A DNA stretch of 64,000 bases from assembly GCA_028554645.1 (NCBI GenBank), contig JAQOOI010000078.1, positions 744,001 through 808,000 on the forward strand, given 5' to 3'. Numbering within the stretch: position 1 is the stretch's first letter; the number at the start of each line of letters is the position of its first letter. The notes below the pieces were generated by a model. That model was not told the DNA's origin. It made no database searches and was given only the letters and a program-made list of their open reading frames with translations. The position numbers were made by a program, and so were the translations under genes. Shown here in pieces: positions 1 to 12,251 of the stretch. This DNA comes from Omphalotus guepiniiformis (taxonomy: Eukaryota > Basidiomycota > Agaricomycetes > Agaricales > Omphalotaceae).

Positions 1-950
1 GGAGACCTGTGATTGCCACTGAAATAGGGGGATAGGCTAGAGAGATAGAGGATTTATTGATTCCCAAGGAGCTGATGAAATTAGGCGGGGCCACGAAAAG
101 TCCAGGAACTGAGTGATAGGCAAGGAAGATGCCTAGAGGTACGCCGACAATGTAGTATGCGCTGTTACCAGATGCATCAAGAGCAATTCATTAAGACCAG
201 AGATAATAGATCATACCTCAGATTGAACATGGCTCCAAGGACTTGCATACCCCTTGAACGAAGAATTCCAGCTGTGATGACAACATTGGCATCGAAGATC
301 TGGAAAAGCGCGCAAAGTGGCAAAATGGCAGATACTATTTGTGATACAGCTGACAGAAAAGCAATCAGATTTTGAAACACGAGGACAAAGAGTAAGAATA
401 AGAAGTGGAAGTGTTGAGGAGACGAGGATCCAGAGGAACGGTTGGACAGGACAAAGAGGTGAGGCTAATGTGAATAAACATTGCTTACCAGGGTCATTGT
501 TGAATATATACGACCAAGAGTCACGAAGGGTCACGAACATGAAGCTACATGCGTCAAAACATACAATCAGCAACCGTGTCTTATATATTTGACCAAGACC
601 TCGACAGACCTTATAAACAAAGCCATAAAAATGCCCATGATCATTGAGGCTTGAGATGCGGTCCGCGCACGAAGAGGACGGTGTTCACCCAAGAGATTGC
701 CGATTCTATCATCAGACAAAGTTGTTAATGCCCTGGCACACAGACGATTAAGGCAAGTCTCACCTAACGCTAGCAGCAACACTGACGGAGAAGTACACTT
801 GGAACATGGTAGAACACGACATGAGCAGTACGGATTGTGCTGCGAGAGCTGTCGGACCCAGCCTGAACACAGATGCATTGCCGAGAAGGGCAAACGAAAA
901 GTCAGCATAACTCTGAGACAAAGATAAGCATGACGGGTCACCTGCTGCAG
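1..950 (-). pseudogene. MATE-family efflux transporter, C-terminal half (runs off the window start)
   Basis: Multidrug and toxic compound extrusion (MATE) proteins are polytopic antiporters that export small cationic or phenolic compounds. Reading the minus strand and removing introns with GT..AG ends gives a continuous MATE C-terminal half. It starts with LGPTALAAQSVLLMSC at about 850-800, then VAASV/RIGNLLGEHRPLRAR across an intron at about 750-690, then a segment around SWSYIFNNDP (about 550-500), then ALFQIFDANVVITAGILRSR (about 330-250), then AYYIVGVPLGIF (about 155-110). The order matches the family. The segment that should precede it is not found here; its N-terminal half lies at 3,216-4,969 on the same strand. 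About 2.2 kb of unrelated sequence separates the two halves, so I read this as one gene broken by an insertion. Two independent partial paralogues are the alternative. The true C-terminus lies beyond base 1. Confidence 0.75.
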
Positions 951-999
951 TTATAAATATGTATCTAAGCCTGCTAATGACCAGTTGAGGAAGAATGCA

Positions 1000-3215
1000 T
1001 ATTACTGGAAGCTCTCCAGCAGGATACGCTACCAGCTCACCAGCCTGTCATCACCAGCCGAGCCACCAGCCTGGGGCTCGGCGCTGAATTTCTATCCTGC
1101 CCCGCCCCTCTGCCAGCTCTCCCGCTCACTCACTCAAACGAATCTCACACTGGTTCAGCTACCTGAGAATATCATTGAGGATGGACGTCAAGTCGTGTGG
1201 AGGGAAAGGGGAAACGACTTGCAATTGGGAAGCGGCAATTTCAGAGTTTCGGACGAATTGGGGTAAGTGACTAGTGACTAGTGATGTGACTGCTGAGCGC
1301 TCCGGGACCTCTAATCTACCCGCAATCACAGACGGGACCTAAATCGGAGGTCGGAGATCGTAGATGTATACGTTGATTTCTTCGGTTCCCTCTTAATACT
1401 TATTAGTTTGTACATAATACATAATATGTCGCAGTACCTAGTATGTTGATGTAGGCCGACATATGTTTTATGTCAGAAACTGTATCGTGCCCCCGCTGCG
1501 CTGAAATATGCATGATCAGTTACTTTGAATGCGTCAACTCAGGCTTCAGGAAATAGCCTGAAATAGCTCCCACAAAAGCCAGCATGTACTAGGAACAAAA
1601 AAAAACGGAAATTTGACATATGATAATACACTCAGGACTCTGCACGGTGTAGTTTGGTTTGCATATGCAGAAGTGTAGGTACTATAATCAGTGCCTTCCC
1701 TGTTTTGTATGCCCCGATTATGTCCAAGTGAGTGACATTGAGTATAGATTGAATGATAGGGGCAGTGTCTGACCTTTATTGTAGACCATGAATGTTTCTA
1801 ATTTGTGACCCGAGTTTCACTGCCAAAGCTGCAATGGATAGTTAAGTACCATTTGTGAATGAAATAAAACAATTCTAGGATAATTCATAGTGTATACTTA
1901 CTAGTCCTACTCAGTTGACTGTAGTAGCATCATGATACTACCAGTTCTCATTTCTCGTGATACATACTGAATGATGTACTACTAAGACAATTGCCGCACC
2001 TATGAAATTGAAGCATACATTGAAGGCTCATGATGTTATTACCTTGGCAGACAAGAGAAACCAGCATATAGAAAGGGCAAACTCTGGCAAACTGCGTGAA
2101 GGAAAAGGTCAAACATCAAAAGGTCAGACAATCAAAAGGTCAGACAATCAAAAGGTCAGACCACACTCGGAATACCCGGGATACCGGCTACTAGTGTATG
2201 AGCGATGTAAACCGGCTAGCATCAGCCGAGAGGCCGGGAACTGCCGAGGCGTGATATTTTTTGTCAACCCCGCCCTATACGCCTCATTCTTGGGATTTGT
2301 GTCACACTGGTAAGTTATAGCCTTGTTTTTGCAAGTTATTGGGAACTGGGTGAGCACAAGCTGGGGACAAGCGAGAGGGAAAAGCCTGTTGGGTTAGGCA
2401 AGCGTGAGAACTATCATACTCAATCTGGGTAGGAGAGACAAATAAGGTAAAGCACGGGCAGATGCCAGACACGGTATGGAAGCTTCCATGATGTCATCAC
2501 ATTTGTATTCCCGGAAAAACAGGATTGCTTATCTACCCGATTCTCGTAACGACAGTATCATTATCTAGATATTGTTTTTATCTATCCGCTGCTAGCGCTC
2601 AATGGGCCGTGGGACAAGCGTAGGACTGGCATTATACGTGCGGATCAATCTGTGGTGAGTATTACGACTAGCTGCTGGTGAGGGACTGACCTCCACAGTA
2701 GAATGGTAAGGACCACGTCAGATACATTCTTCATTGACTGGAGCTCTCCACGTATATTTGTATAATTATAACAGTATTGCCTGGACGGGTACTGACAGGC
2801 TAGCGGCCAGGCCAACGATTTCCCATGCCCACCATTCACTCACCATCTGCCCTACTCCGCCAAGACCTAATAGGAAGATAGTAGCTAGCCCCTTAGGATC
2901 AAGCGCGCGAATAGTCGGTTTGTGCCATGCAGTACGAAGGGAGAGAGGTAAAGGAGCTGGACGAGCCGTAAATCAGTTCTCATAACGGAAAAGCTATCAT
3001 AAAGCAAACCTTGAACATCATTCCAGTCATGCTTTCCTAAAGTGGAAGACGACAAGTTATTCCGTAATGTGCGTGTCCCATTATCACTGGAAACAACGGA
3101 ATTGTACTTGTAGGCAGATACTCGTTCGCGTTCTACTGCGTTCGTAGTTACTTGTCCGGGCTCTATGTCATTCGGCACCTCAGCATTTCGAGGTGCAGAG
3201 CATGCAAGACGCGCA
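1000..3215. other. Non-coding insertion splitting the MATE gene
   Basis: No recognisable protein is encoded on either strand. The stretch includes the short tandem repeat at 2,102-2,162 and otherwise ordinary mixed-composition DNA. I found no terminal inverted repeats or clear target-site duplication at its edges. It sits exactly where roughly 40-50 residues of the MATE protein should be. Confidence 0.45.
2102..2162. repeat. Short tandem repeat, about 17-bp unit, three copies
   Basis: The unit AATCAAAAGGTCAGAC is repeated, with a diverged first copy, inside the DNA that separates the two halves of the MATE gene. Confidence 0.75.
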
Positions 3216-4969
3216 AGAGCACGCCTCTTCTTCTTCTGTCGCTCAACCCAAACTGCGCATACAACACTCAACACCGCAATCAGATTGTATGTTATCGCGG
3301 TGGCAAGAGGCGCTCCGATGAAACCGAGAGCCCAGGAAGATGGTAAAGGTGACGGGGCCCAAACTGTTTCAAATTAGGTGTTAGTGTATACGAAACCCAT
3401 GGGAAAGACTCAAACTGAAAGGTCATCATGCTGAAATGGGGGCACTCAGTTGAAAGAAGAGAGGAAGAAGAAGGAGAAAGAAAAGGAAAGTAAGTAGCTC
3501 ATTGGAGACTGGACCGGATATGAGTGTTAACCGACGTTGCATCGAATGACTACATATATCAATTGGAGGAAACGTGGTTCAGAGAGCTCTCACACAACAC
3601 CGAAGTACCCCCCGCAGATTCTTCGCTGCACGAAGAACCAACTCAACAGAAAGAGTAGATAAGAAAGGAGTTGTATCGGAACAAACAGACCTAACGCATA
3701 AGTCAGCAACGCGTTCACCGGCGCGGCGATGAATATGATACGGGTCGGGATGTCGAAAAGACCTGCACAAGGGTCGATGAGTACGGTCAATATGCATAAA
3801 GAAATGGACAATACCTTGTGATTGAAAATATCGCCTGTACGAATTCGACGAAAATCAATATCGTGGGCAAGAACGAAAATGTAAGCTCACCTTGAAATGC
3901 AATTGAAGGCATACGCTAGATTGATATTGTAGACACAGTCAAAATTCGATGATTGGATGGTCAGGTGGACGACGTCTGAGCCCTACTCACCAGGCATACC
4001 AATACTCAACCATTTCAAGAAGCTTGCAGCAAGATAAGCGACCTCCGGGTCTTGCTTCAGAGCGAGAAGGATTGGCTCCGCTTTGAACCATGCAACGAAC
4101 ATGGGCTGGAACAAGGAGATCAGCCGGAAGATCGGAGAAGCGGGGAGGTGTAGAAGCAAGATGGACAGTAGAAGACTTGTTTACAAATAAGAAAAGGAAG
4201 GCAAGTCCAATCAACGTACAATAAGACACAAAGTAATGATTATTGCCATTCGCTGGCACCACACCCCAATCATCTCTGGGGAGTGACTTGTCCATGCAGG
4301 AGGAAGAAGAGTATCTAGTGCGCTAGTGAATCCTATGGTCGAGGAAGAGCGATTGATAACGACGTTGTAAGCTAAAATGTGAAATTGTGAAGTGAAAGAC
4401 ACTGACCAAGAATCACGGAGAAAGACGTAACATTGGCAGTCATGGTACCTAGAGTACAGGCTGCCAGGGCAGTGGTAGATATATGGCCGAGAGATAGCAC
4501 ACAGGACAGGAGAAGAGTGTACTCCAGCACGTGTGTCCTATAGAGTAATTAGATTTCCGAGTGCGAGGTGCTATGAGAAGATTGTTGCAAGAACATACAC
4601 GAATATTGGCAGCGCGAACTGGGTCAGCGTCTTGAATTCTGACTTGAACATACTTGTCCTATTTTCTGCACTCTCGTCCACGATGTTCCGAGAGATGAGC
4701 GGTGTATTCTCGTTGGCATACTCGTATGTAGTTGTACAATTGAACTCGCCAGACGATCCTTTTGGTGACGACTCAGAAAGGTCGTCCCATGCTGCCTCGA
4801 TGTCAAGTGTACTTGCGGAAGTACCTCTGTAGAGACGTTCGAGGTCGCTGCAAGAAACCGTACGCGATGAAGAGAAGCCATCATCAGAGCTAGACCCAGT
4901 GTCGTGGCAAACGTTGGGCTGGAGACTGTTAGAAGAACTAGAGCTGCTATCGTACGAATGGACAGTCAT
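3216..4969 (-). pseudogene. MATE-family efflux transporter, N-terminal half
   Basis: The start is taken at 4,969 (MTVHSYDSSSSSS), giving a Ser/Thr/acidic cytosolic leader of about 130 residues before the first membrane segment, as in other fungal MATE proteins. Successive exons on the minus strand read NENTPLISRNIV, then SEFKTLTQFALPIFV joined across an intron to THVLEYTLLLSCVLSLGHIS, GFTSALDTLLPPAWTS (a signature segment of fungal MATEs), EPILLALKQDPEVAYLAASF, and LFDIPTRIIFIAAPVNALL. The last recognisable exon reads ALGFIGAPLATAITYN and ends near 3,216 in a basic stretch. One intron (about 3,690-3,368) is unusually long for this genome. Downstream of 3,216 homology stops abruptly; the C-terminal half resumes at about 950. 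Splice phases check out at each junction I tested, so the breakage looks like one insertion rather than general decay. Confidence 0.75.
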
Positions 4970-5572
4970 TGAGGAGTAAAGAGAAAACCCTAAGGAATGG
5001 CAGTTGACTACGAGATAGAAATACTCTTTCAGAGGACTGTTTATCCTTGATGAACGACCGAGGAGCCGATCCTGCTCGGAGCAGATACATTTGATTTCGC
5101 GAATTTCGGCCACTGTCACGGGGATTGGCTCTTACCGGTGAAGGGGGATGTCCAGATTGCCATTCCGATTCCAATACGTTCGCAGCAGATAAATGGCACA
5201 AGCTTCATTGATTCAGACTAACCATTTTGACATGCCAAATTGCTCGCCTTACTTTCGCAAATAATCGCTTTTCAGTGCAGAATTCGGTTATCTTGTGAAA
5301 AGTTCGATGGTTCGGAGTTCTAGCGCAGTCCTTGAGTACTTACTTTAGAATAGCCTAGATGCACCAGTCGTGGAATGGATCGTACGCCTGCCAGTGCTAG
5401 GGTCTTAGTACATGTACCACATTAGCCGTGTAACCAAACTCGCTTCATTTGGTAGGACATTCGCTTGATGCTATCCAACTAAAACCTAGATCTAGCGTAT
5501 TCTGTCAGCCGCATATCCCTTTGAGACGATGATTTGGACTTATACTAACAGCTACTCGTTGTACTTCTCCGG
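4970..5572. other. Intergenic region upstream of the MATE gene
   Basis: It presumably holds the promoter of the minus-strand MATE gene. No open frame with a recognisable product is seen. Confidence 0.4.
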
Positions 5573-6070
5573 ATGCCTTGTACCTATGAATTGTGTGATA
5601 AATGGCACTCATTTGGCTCTCGAGAGGAACTCGCATACGATGAAGGCGGTAATATCTCTGAGAGGGGAAGTTTGATGGACGTTTTATGGAGGGCGAAAAG
5701 GGAGCTCGTCTGGTCCTTCTTCGATTCCGTTTTCGGCCGCTCAAGTCAGGCTGTCCCTTGCCCTAATAGAGTCGGTGAACTCTATATCGAGGATGTCTCC
5801 ATCATCAGTGATGTATCACCAGCACCTCGTATTGAAGTGATGTTGCGCCCAAGTGAATTAAGTGTCGCGTACGGAATGAACGTAAATACCACTGATAATT
5901 GCATCAGAAGGTTGGCACACGTGCAAGAGGGGGGGCGGGGAAGAATTAAGCATACCAATGAAAGCTGTACCCTGGTTGATCTCCTTGGTACTTGTATTAC
6001 CGCGCAGAGACTTAAGCAACTTTCTGATCTGGAGCTTGGAGTCTTGTTCAGGTTCTCCGTCGGTTTTTGA
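5573..6070 (+). CDS. Hypothetical ORF, 165 codons
   Basis: An uninterrupted frame of 165 codons starting MPCTYELCDKWHSF. I recognise no domain, signal peptide or membrane segment. It lies between the MATE gene and a low-coding region, with no clear core promoter. The opposite strand is also open for much of the span, which weakens the case. It may be a chance frame. Confidence 0.2.
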   Translation: MPCTYELCDKWHSFGSREELAYDEGGNISERGSLMDVLWRAKRELVWSFFDSVFGRSSQAVPCPNRVGELYIEDVSIISDVSPAPRIEVMLRPSELSVAYGMNVNTTDNCIRRLAHVQEGGRGRIKHTNESCTLVDLLGTCITAQRLKQLSDLELGVLFRFSVGF

Positions 6071-6167
6071 CAAGACCCAGCATTCAACGAGATGAAAGAT
6101 GAACCGGCGATAATAAGAGTATGTCTGTGCTTATGGAGCCGACATCTCGAATGGAATCCCCCGAAGA

Positions 6168-6743
6168 ATGCGAATCTTTCGGAAAGATGCCAGAAGACTA
6201 CCGTCGGAGTCAGTCGGCAACGTCAGACAACAGTGTACTGAAGTAAAGGGGATTGGAATCAACTTTGAACACTGTGTTCAGAATGCACAAATACCGCACA
6301 AGCAGAGCCAAACCTCGCGGAAGAAGATCATTCGTCTCCCTATAGCTACGACATTGTCATATGAGCTCTACCATCATATCACTCACAAGTATAGAGCTTG
6401 CCTTCACAGGTTCACAACAAGATGTGAGTGTTTGATATTGTTGGTGACAGATTCACTATATCTTCAACGTAACACCTTCTTCTTCTTGATCTCCGTGTAC
6501 GAGAACGATGGGCGATTACTTCTCAAATCCTCCAACCTTCGAGCTACTATCGTACTAAAGTCGTTGTCCAACTGCGATGCAAGGATCGCATCATGTGGTA
6601 TAACTTTGAGGCACAATTCGAATATATGCGTGCTCGTGATTGAAAAACAGGAGGTTTTTGGAGCGTACGACGTAAATAAGTGCATGATTATGGGACGATG
6701 CAGTTGCTCTGGCAATAATTCATGTTTCAGTAATAGGAGATAG
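6168..6743 (+). CDS. Hypothetical ORF, 191 codons, overlapping a repeat
   Basis: An open frame starting MRIFRKDARRLPSES, with no family resemblance I can name. Its last ~55 codons lie inside the left copy of the ~0.95-kb direct repeat that starts at 6,579. The matching part of the right copy at 10,934 does not keep the same frame open. That argues against conserved coding, so this is probably a chance frame. Confidence 0.15.
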   Translation: MRIFRKDARRLPSESVGNVRQQCTEVKGIGINFEHCVQNAQIPHKQSQTSRKKIIRLPIATTLSYELYHHITHKYRACLHRFTTRCECLILLVTDSLYLQRNTFFFLISVYENDGRLLLKSSNLRATIVLKSLSNCDARIASCGITLRHNSNICVLVIEKQEVFGAYDVNKCMIMGRCSCSGNNSCFSNRR

Positions 6744-7535
6744 CAAGGAAGCGTAGTGTCGTACCCCCATCTTTACGGCCTAAGTACCTCAGGTCCCCAC
6801 TAGACGCGAGCCATCCACCCTCCCGTATTCAAGTGCCACCAACTTCCGCAGGAAAACGGTATAGCCTGTTTTGAGGATGATCAGAGCAGTGATGTCGATG
6901 TAGATCACTGCCGGCTTGGGGTTTTCCGTCAGGTTCAGGCAGGGGTGAGACGTAGTATTGTTCGCCGTACATCATTATGAGATTCCACTACGTGGCATCA
7001 AGCATGGGTCAGATAACATCTACAACGCCAATTAGACGACATAAGGGGGAAAAAAGCGACAACGAATGAATACCTGCATGCCTTTATGCTGTTCAAGTAC
7101 GTGACAGCATCAAACCTTCAGAGCAAGAGGCTGAGATACTGCGTTAACAAAATTCGTTGATGAAGTCTTTTCTTTACATACCTTTATACTGTCCATTTGA
7201 GTGACTCTTCAGAGTAATCTGTCTTCAAATGCTGTGGCACTTTATGCAGCGGGTATACACTTGTACATGCGGCAAAGATGGTTAGGATGCACTATCTTCT
7301 CGATTGCTTCGAGGAGCGACCGGGATTAAGGTATTCCTGAACGCAATTCAGCACGTTATACTCGCTTAAGGACTATCCATCCTACATAGCAAGTTTTGAT
7401 TCCATTGGGGCGGCCAGAAGAAAAAATAGGACAGAGTGGATTGAGAAAGAGAATATAAGCGCCGTAAGCGCTGGCGGCTCAAGCCTCACCGGCAGGTGCC
7501 GCCGGCTACGCCATGGTTTTTTTGGCCGTGGTTAC
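6579..7535 (+). repeat. Left copy of ~0.95-kb direct repeat
   Basis: This stretch aligns with 10,934-11,905 from GCAAGGATCGCATCATGTGG at the start to GTGCCGCCGGCTACG and a following T-run at the end, with many scattered substitutions and small indels. Shared landmarks include a block around ATGTCGATGTAGAT and AGCATCAAGCATGGGTC. No transposase, terminal inverted repeat or target-site duplication is evident. It is downstream of the FAD monooxygenase gene, whose upstream side carries the other copy. Confidence 0.85.
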
Positions 7536-7984
7536 GTATCGATGCTGAAGCGCTGACATCTCCAAGAATATGCCTCTCCGCGTTATTTGAACGTTCTTGT
7601 ATGCGTTTCCGGTACGTGTTACTCACTGTCTGCTTCCAATTCACACCTTTCAGATCCTTCTGCTATGCTTCATTCATTTGCGGAAGGTGATAAGCATAAT
7701 GGGTATACCGGCCAGGGTGAGCTCCAGGGTGCGTTAAAGGAGATTGGGTATGTGGAGAGCCAGGTTTGTGTTTTGCACGTCGTTCTGCGGCCGAATTGTT
7801 TACGTCTAGGATTGTCATTCTGTAGGTGCGCAAGTTCTAGATAGCGACTAGGTGTAAGTACGCACGTTTAAAAACAGTATAGTCTTGACAACCCCCATGT
7901 GTTAGTGTGTCATCTCGGAGTCATATCATCATTCGGAGTCCGTTGTACAAGGAGTATAACAGCGGCATACTACATCCATACAAC
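7536..7984 (+). other. Gap with a possible gene remnant
   Basis: At about 7,640-7,842 a plus-strand frame reads MLHSFAEGDKHNGYTGQGEL and continues to GYVESQ. It is followed by an intron-like GT..AG segment and a quick stop, which looks like the C-terminal exon of an unidentified protein. I cannot name a family and found no upstream exons. Confidence 0.2.
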
Positions 7985-10258
7985 TCAGAGACCTGTAATT
8001 ACACTCCAAAGAACCTTCACAATAAGCTTCGGATGGAAAAGGTCTATTCCGGGTGCTATAAATTGTCTTGTATGCCACATTGCAGAGCCTAAAATATCGT
8101 TCAGTACGTCTTTTCAGCTGCGTAATTGGAAGGACTTACTCGCTCGATCATCCTTTTGTGTATTAAATGAGTAAAGGGTCAGTAAGTGGTAAGTAGAAAA
8201 GTGATGAAAGATACTTGCAACACAGGTCAGGAGTAGAAGACGATTTCCATACCACCGAAGAAACTTGCCGGTAGACAGAGATTCTCCAGCGGCCGGAATT
8301 GTAGTCTCAAACCCATAATCTGCGATAAGAAAACCTTAAGAACGGAAGAATGAATGTGAAACGGGACACGTACCGCTAATCTTCCCCATATTCCTGAATT
8401 ATATCAAGCAGATCAGTAACAAAGTATATCTAGTATACGCTAGAGGATATACCAAACAGATTCGATTTTGAGTGCTTGCGCCTCAAAGAACTTCTGAGCG
8501 AAATTAGAAGGGAGAGTCGACTTATCTTTCAATTTTAGAGTGTGTAATACGGTATTCAAAACTACTGCTCCCAAAGTAGCTTTGAACACGCCTTGTCTAT
8601 GTATCATAATGATGAAAGGATGGCTCGACTCCGAAGGAGAGTTACATACCCGTAGATTGGATTGACCTTCATCACCGCATCGCCTATTGCAACCAAGTTT
8701 GACGGTAAATTGACTCCAAGGTGGTAACGCTCGTAGTACGCCGGTGCTGAATTAGACGTTGAGGAAGAAAGTAAGTATCATTCATTTTTGAGATTAGGTC
8801 TGCACCACTTACGAGTTCGAACAGTCTCGTGGGTCATACCATTTGTCGCCTCTGCTAATAGCTCAATACATTTCATAGTCCATTTTGGTATAGGCTTTTC
8901 AAAGACGGCATTCAAGCTTTCCGCATAAGCCAGAAGCTCTTCTTGGTTTCTTGGAAGTTCTGTTTTTCCCCACGTACCGCAAATGACGTCCACTGTTCTG
9001 TGGATTGAGAACAAGACTTTTTGAACTAGGAGGAATGATTCGTACGAATATCGCCTTCAACGCGTGACAGACCCATAACTCTGCCGTCACTTGCATGGTC
9101 TGAAAAACAGGTATAGAGGATGCCACTATTCTGGAATCCACCAGGTACTGGAAGGCGTTCAGCAAGTGAGGGAGGAATCGTAAACCTAAGCGTGGAATAA
9201 TGCATTTGATGATCAAATGTAGTCCTCAATTGGTCAAGGGGTAAGGACCCTTTGAGATACAGATCAGAGACGCCGTATCCCTCACGTCGGAGCCACTTTA
9301 AAGCAGTTGGAGTACCGGTGCAATCTAGAATAAGACAAGATTAATAACGCGACAGCGAAGAGTGACAGTATAAATGTATCAAGGCCGCACCACAAACCAT
9401 GACAGCATTGACGTCTTGAGTTCCGTCTTGAGTCCTGATAGTAACCTTTTCTATACGTTTAGGATCCGTCGGATCAGCGTGTATACCGATGACTGTGCCA
9501 ACAACGGTCTGAATGTTTGGGTAGTCGTTTTGTCCAAGAATCAAGCGTCGTAATAGTGTCTCAACACCAGGACGTCCCCAGTGAGGCGTCTTCGGAAGGT
9601 CACCGTTATACTGACCATACGGTACGCCAGTTGGCTTGCCGTTGATAGTTTGCTTGCTATCACCCGGTAGGATCCTATCTCAAAGTTAGCAATAGATATC
9701 TCTCATGAAAGCTATGTACCGTATGTCAGAAGTTTTACACTCTTGTTCAAGATTTGGGAATAACTTCTTGAGTGCGAGAAATCCCATTATCTGAATCGGA
9801 CCTAAGTGACGTACGTAATCACTCAACAGTATTTGTACACGAAGGATCTCTAGGTCGGACCTTGAGCAGAGCGATACTGCATAACTCTCGTGCGTTTATG
9901 TTTCTGCGTCCACGCGTGTCTGAGAGAACCGTCTTCGGTAAATAACCAGCCTTCAGGATCGACAAGAAGAACATTCTCGAAGTGATCATGGCATACACGA
10001 GCAGTGAGCAACCCTGAAATGCTACAACGCACCAGTATCAGGATAATGTCGATAGCGATTAAATGTGTGTGCGTACCTTCCACCGCAAATCACAGCGGTT
10101 CCCTTGATCTTCTCACCATTACGAGGTTTCCCTAGGAAGGCCAGATCGTTGAAAGCCAATATTTTAGCCAACGCTTGCTGTCGAATCCATTTCCATGCCA
10201 GCAACAGAGCCAAGTAGAACACTACAGGAATAGCAACAACTAATGTCGCAGCGTTCAT
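7985..10258 (-). CDS. FAD-dependent monooxygenase/hydroxylase-like protein
   Basis: This is a flavoprotein with one FAD/NAD(P)-binding fold. It is expected to oxidise a small hydrophobic substrate; the substrate cannot be told from sequence. The start at 10,258 gives MNAATLVVAIPVVFYLALLL, a single N-terminal membrane segment that probably tethers it to the ER. The dinucleotide-binding motif follows as GTAVICGGSISGLLTARV, split by an intron, then HFENVLLVDPE. Later exons read KRTRVMQY, TVVGTVIGIHADPTDPKR, FDHQMHYSTLRF and LAERLPVPGGF. The FAD-contacting block is NLVAIGDAVMKVNPIYG followed across an intron by QGVFKATLGAVVLNTVL. The C-terminus ends at LWSVITGL. There are many short introns, and I found no break in the conserved blocks, so it looks functional. 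It is the only gene between the two copies of the ~0.95-kb direct repeat. Confidence 0.8.
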
Positions 10259-10933
10259 AGAATTCAGAGAGAAAACAGCGAGTTTTAAACTTGACTTGGG
10301 GGAACAGAAGGAAGGTGCGGGCAGGCCGCAAGTCAAGTTCCCCGGTCGGAGAGAATGAGATAGAAACGTGAGCCTCAGCTTTAAGCTCAGTTCTCACGAT
10401 TGAATCCGGAAGTTTCAAAAATTCTTCCTTCCGGATCGAAGCGATCGCGAAGTTGTCGGTACTACTGCATTCGCTTCCGAAGATATGTCTGTTTTACTGA
10501 GGTTAGTTACGTTTGGTTACGTTTGAGTACCAAGGGATTGCAATTTTCCCTTGAATTATATTTGATTGGTCCCACGGGCCCAGGGTTGCGACTGGTTGCG
10601 ATCAATACCACGTCGACCGGCCCCAGAAACGGTGTTTCTGTCTAGAGACCGAGACCGTATCGTAATTCCTTCCTTCCTATGTATGACTTTCACAGCTGCG
10701 GCCGTCCTGTCTGAAGTCTTGGCTGCGGCGGAATGAATACTCCCTTAGTGGGTATTGTCTGCCTTCAATTGCTATTCTGACTTCCCGTCACTGATCTGGA
10801 AGCGACTACTAACATTCCTAGCAATCCTATCATTCATGACATACTTGATTGACATAAGATGATACATACCAATGGGTTCATCATGGTAAAGGACTTCAAG
10901 GTAGGCAGTAGATACTAGTAGGCAGCAGGTAAG
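10259..10933. other. Intergenic region upstream of the FAD monooxygenase
   Basis: Promoter side of the minus-strand monooxygenase. No gene or repeat recognised. Confidence 0.4.
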
Positions 10934-11905
10934 GCAAGGATCGCATCATGTGGAAAATTGAGACGCAGTCTGGATATATGCGTGCTCGTAATTGAAGAAC
11001 AGGAGATTTTTGGAGCGTACAGCATAGACAGAGCAGGATTATGGGACCATAAGTAGCTGTGGCGATAATTCATGTGTCAGTAACAGGAGACAACAACGAA
11101 GGGTTGTCGTACCACGGCCTAAGTACCCACTAGACGCTAGCTATCACTCTCCCGTATCCAAGTGCCACCAACTTCCACAGTACACGGTATCGATTTCGAG
11201 GATAATCAGAGCAGTGATGTCGATGTAGATAAATGCCGGCACCTACAGTTAGCGTGTTCTCCAAAGGGTTTTTCATCAGTTTTAGGTAAGGGTGAGGCTT
11301 GAGCAGACGTAGTATTGTTTGCCGTACATCCACTACATGGCATCAAGCATGGGTCTGATATCATCTACAAAGCGGATTAGATGTCGTAAGAGAAAACCAC
11401 GACAACGAATGGACGTGCGCGTGAGTACCTGCATGTTTTTATGCTATTCAAGTAGGTGACAGCATCAAGCCATTAGAGCAAGCTGAGATACTGCGTTGAT
11501 AAAATTCGTTAATGAAGTCTTTTCTTTACATACCTTTATCCTGTCTGAGTGACTTCTCAGATCGTTTTTCCTTCAAATACTGTGGCACTTTGCACAGGCG
11601 GGTACCCACTTGCGGTGTAAGAATCTTTAGGATGCGCTATCTTCTCGAATGTTTCGAACAACGACCTGATCTAAGCTGTTCCCGAACGCAATTTGACTCG
11701 CTTGTGTTCGATTGGACGCTACACGTTATAAGTAGCAGTGGTCTTATATCCCTTCTGATTTGATTGGGGCGGGGGCCAGAAGGGAAAACAGGACAAAGTG
11801 GAAGATTGAGAAAGAGAATGTAAGCGCTGTTAAGCGCTCGCGGCTCACCGGCCCATGCCAGCAGGTGCCGCCGGCTACGATGTTTTTTTTTTTTTGGCTG
11901 TGTCG
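10934..11905 (+). repeat. Right copy of ~0.95-kb direct repeat
   Basis: Counterpart of 6,579-7,535 in the same orientation, diverged by substitutions and small indels. The 3' end has a longer T-run than the left copy. It ends about 350 bp before the reductase gene, so it may contribute upstream sequence to that gene. Confidence 0.85.
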
Positions 11906-12182
11906 CATCCTTTTTCCTCTGCAGCTTTATTTTAGGTTTTTAGGCCTTGGGCCTTAGGCTTCAGTATAGGACTAATTCTCTATCATCCATACAATTTCGG
12001 AATAGCTCGCTCGTCACTCTTCCCTCTGCTCAAGCTGAGACAATCTGTGAAGATATCCGGCTCCGATATTGTCTTCGTCGTCCAATGATGTCGCACCTCC
12101 AGCAAATGAGTAAGCTGGTTTTTTGAGAGCCTTAGTAAGTGTTTACATGTTTACATCCCATGGCGAAGAACATTTATCTACT

Positions 12183-12191
12183 ATAAATACC
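12183..12191 (+). promoter_or_regulatory. TATA-like element of the reductase gene
   Basis: TATAAATAC lies about 65 bp upstream of the reductase start codon at 12,252, a typical fungal core-promoter distance. Confidence 0.5.
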
Positions 12192-12251
12192 TGTAGCCAG
12201 CATTCCGAGTCGTTGGAACCCACTACCAACATCAACAGAGAAGATCGAAAC

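Noticed and set aside
567..941. Independent 124-codon minus-strand gene
   Set aside because: Its recognisable parts are exons of the MATE C-terminal half once introns are removed; the continuous frame reads through introns.
2102..2162. CRISPR-like or telomeric repeat
   Set aside because: The units are directly adjacent without spacers, are only three in number, and do not match the telomere motif; CRISPR arrays are not expected in a fungal nuclear genome.
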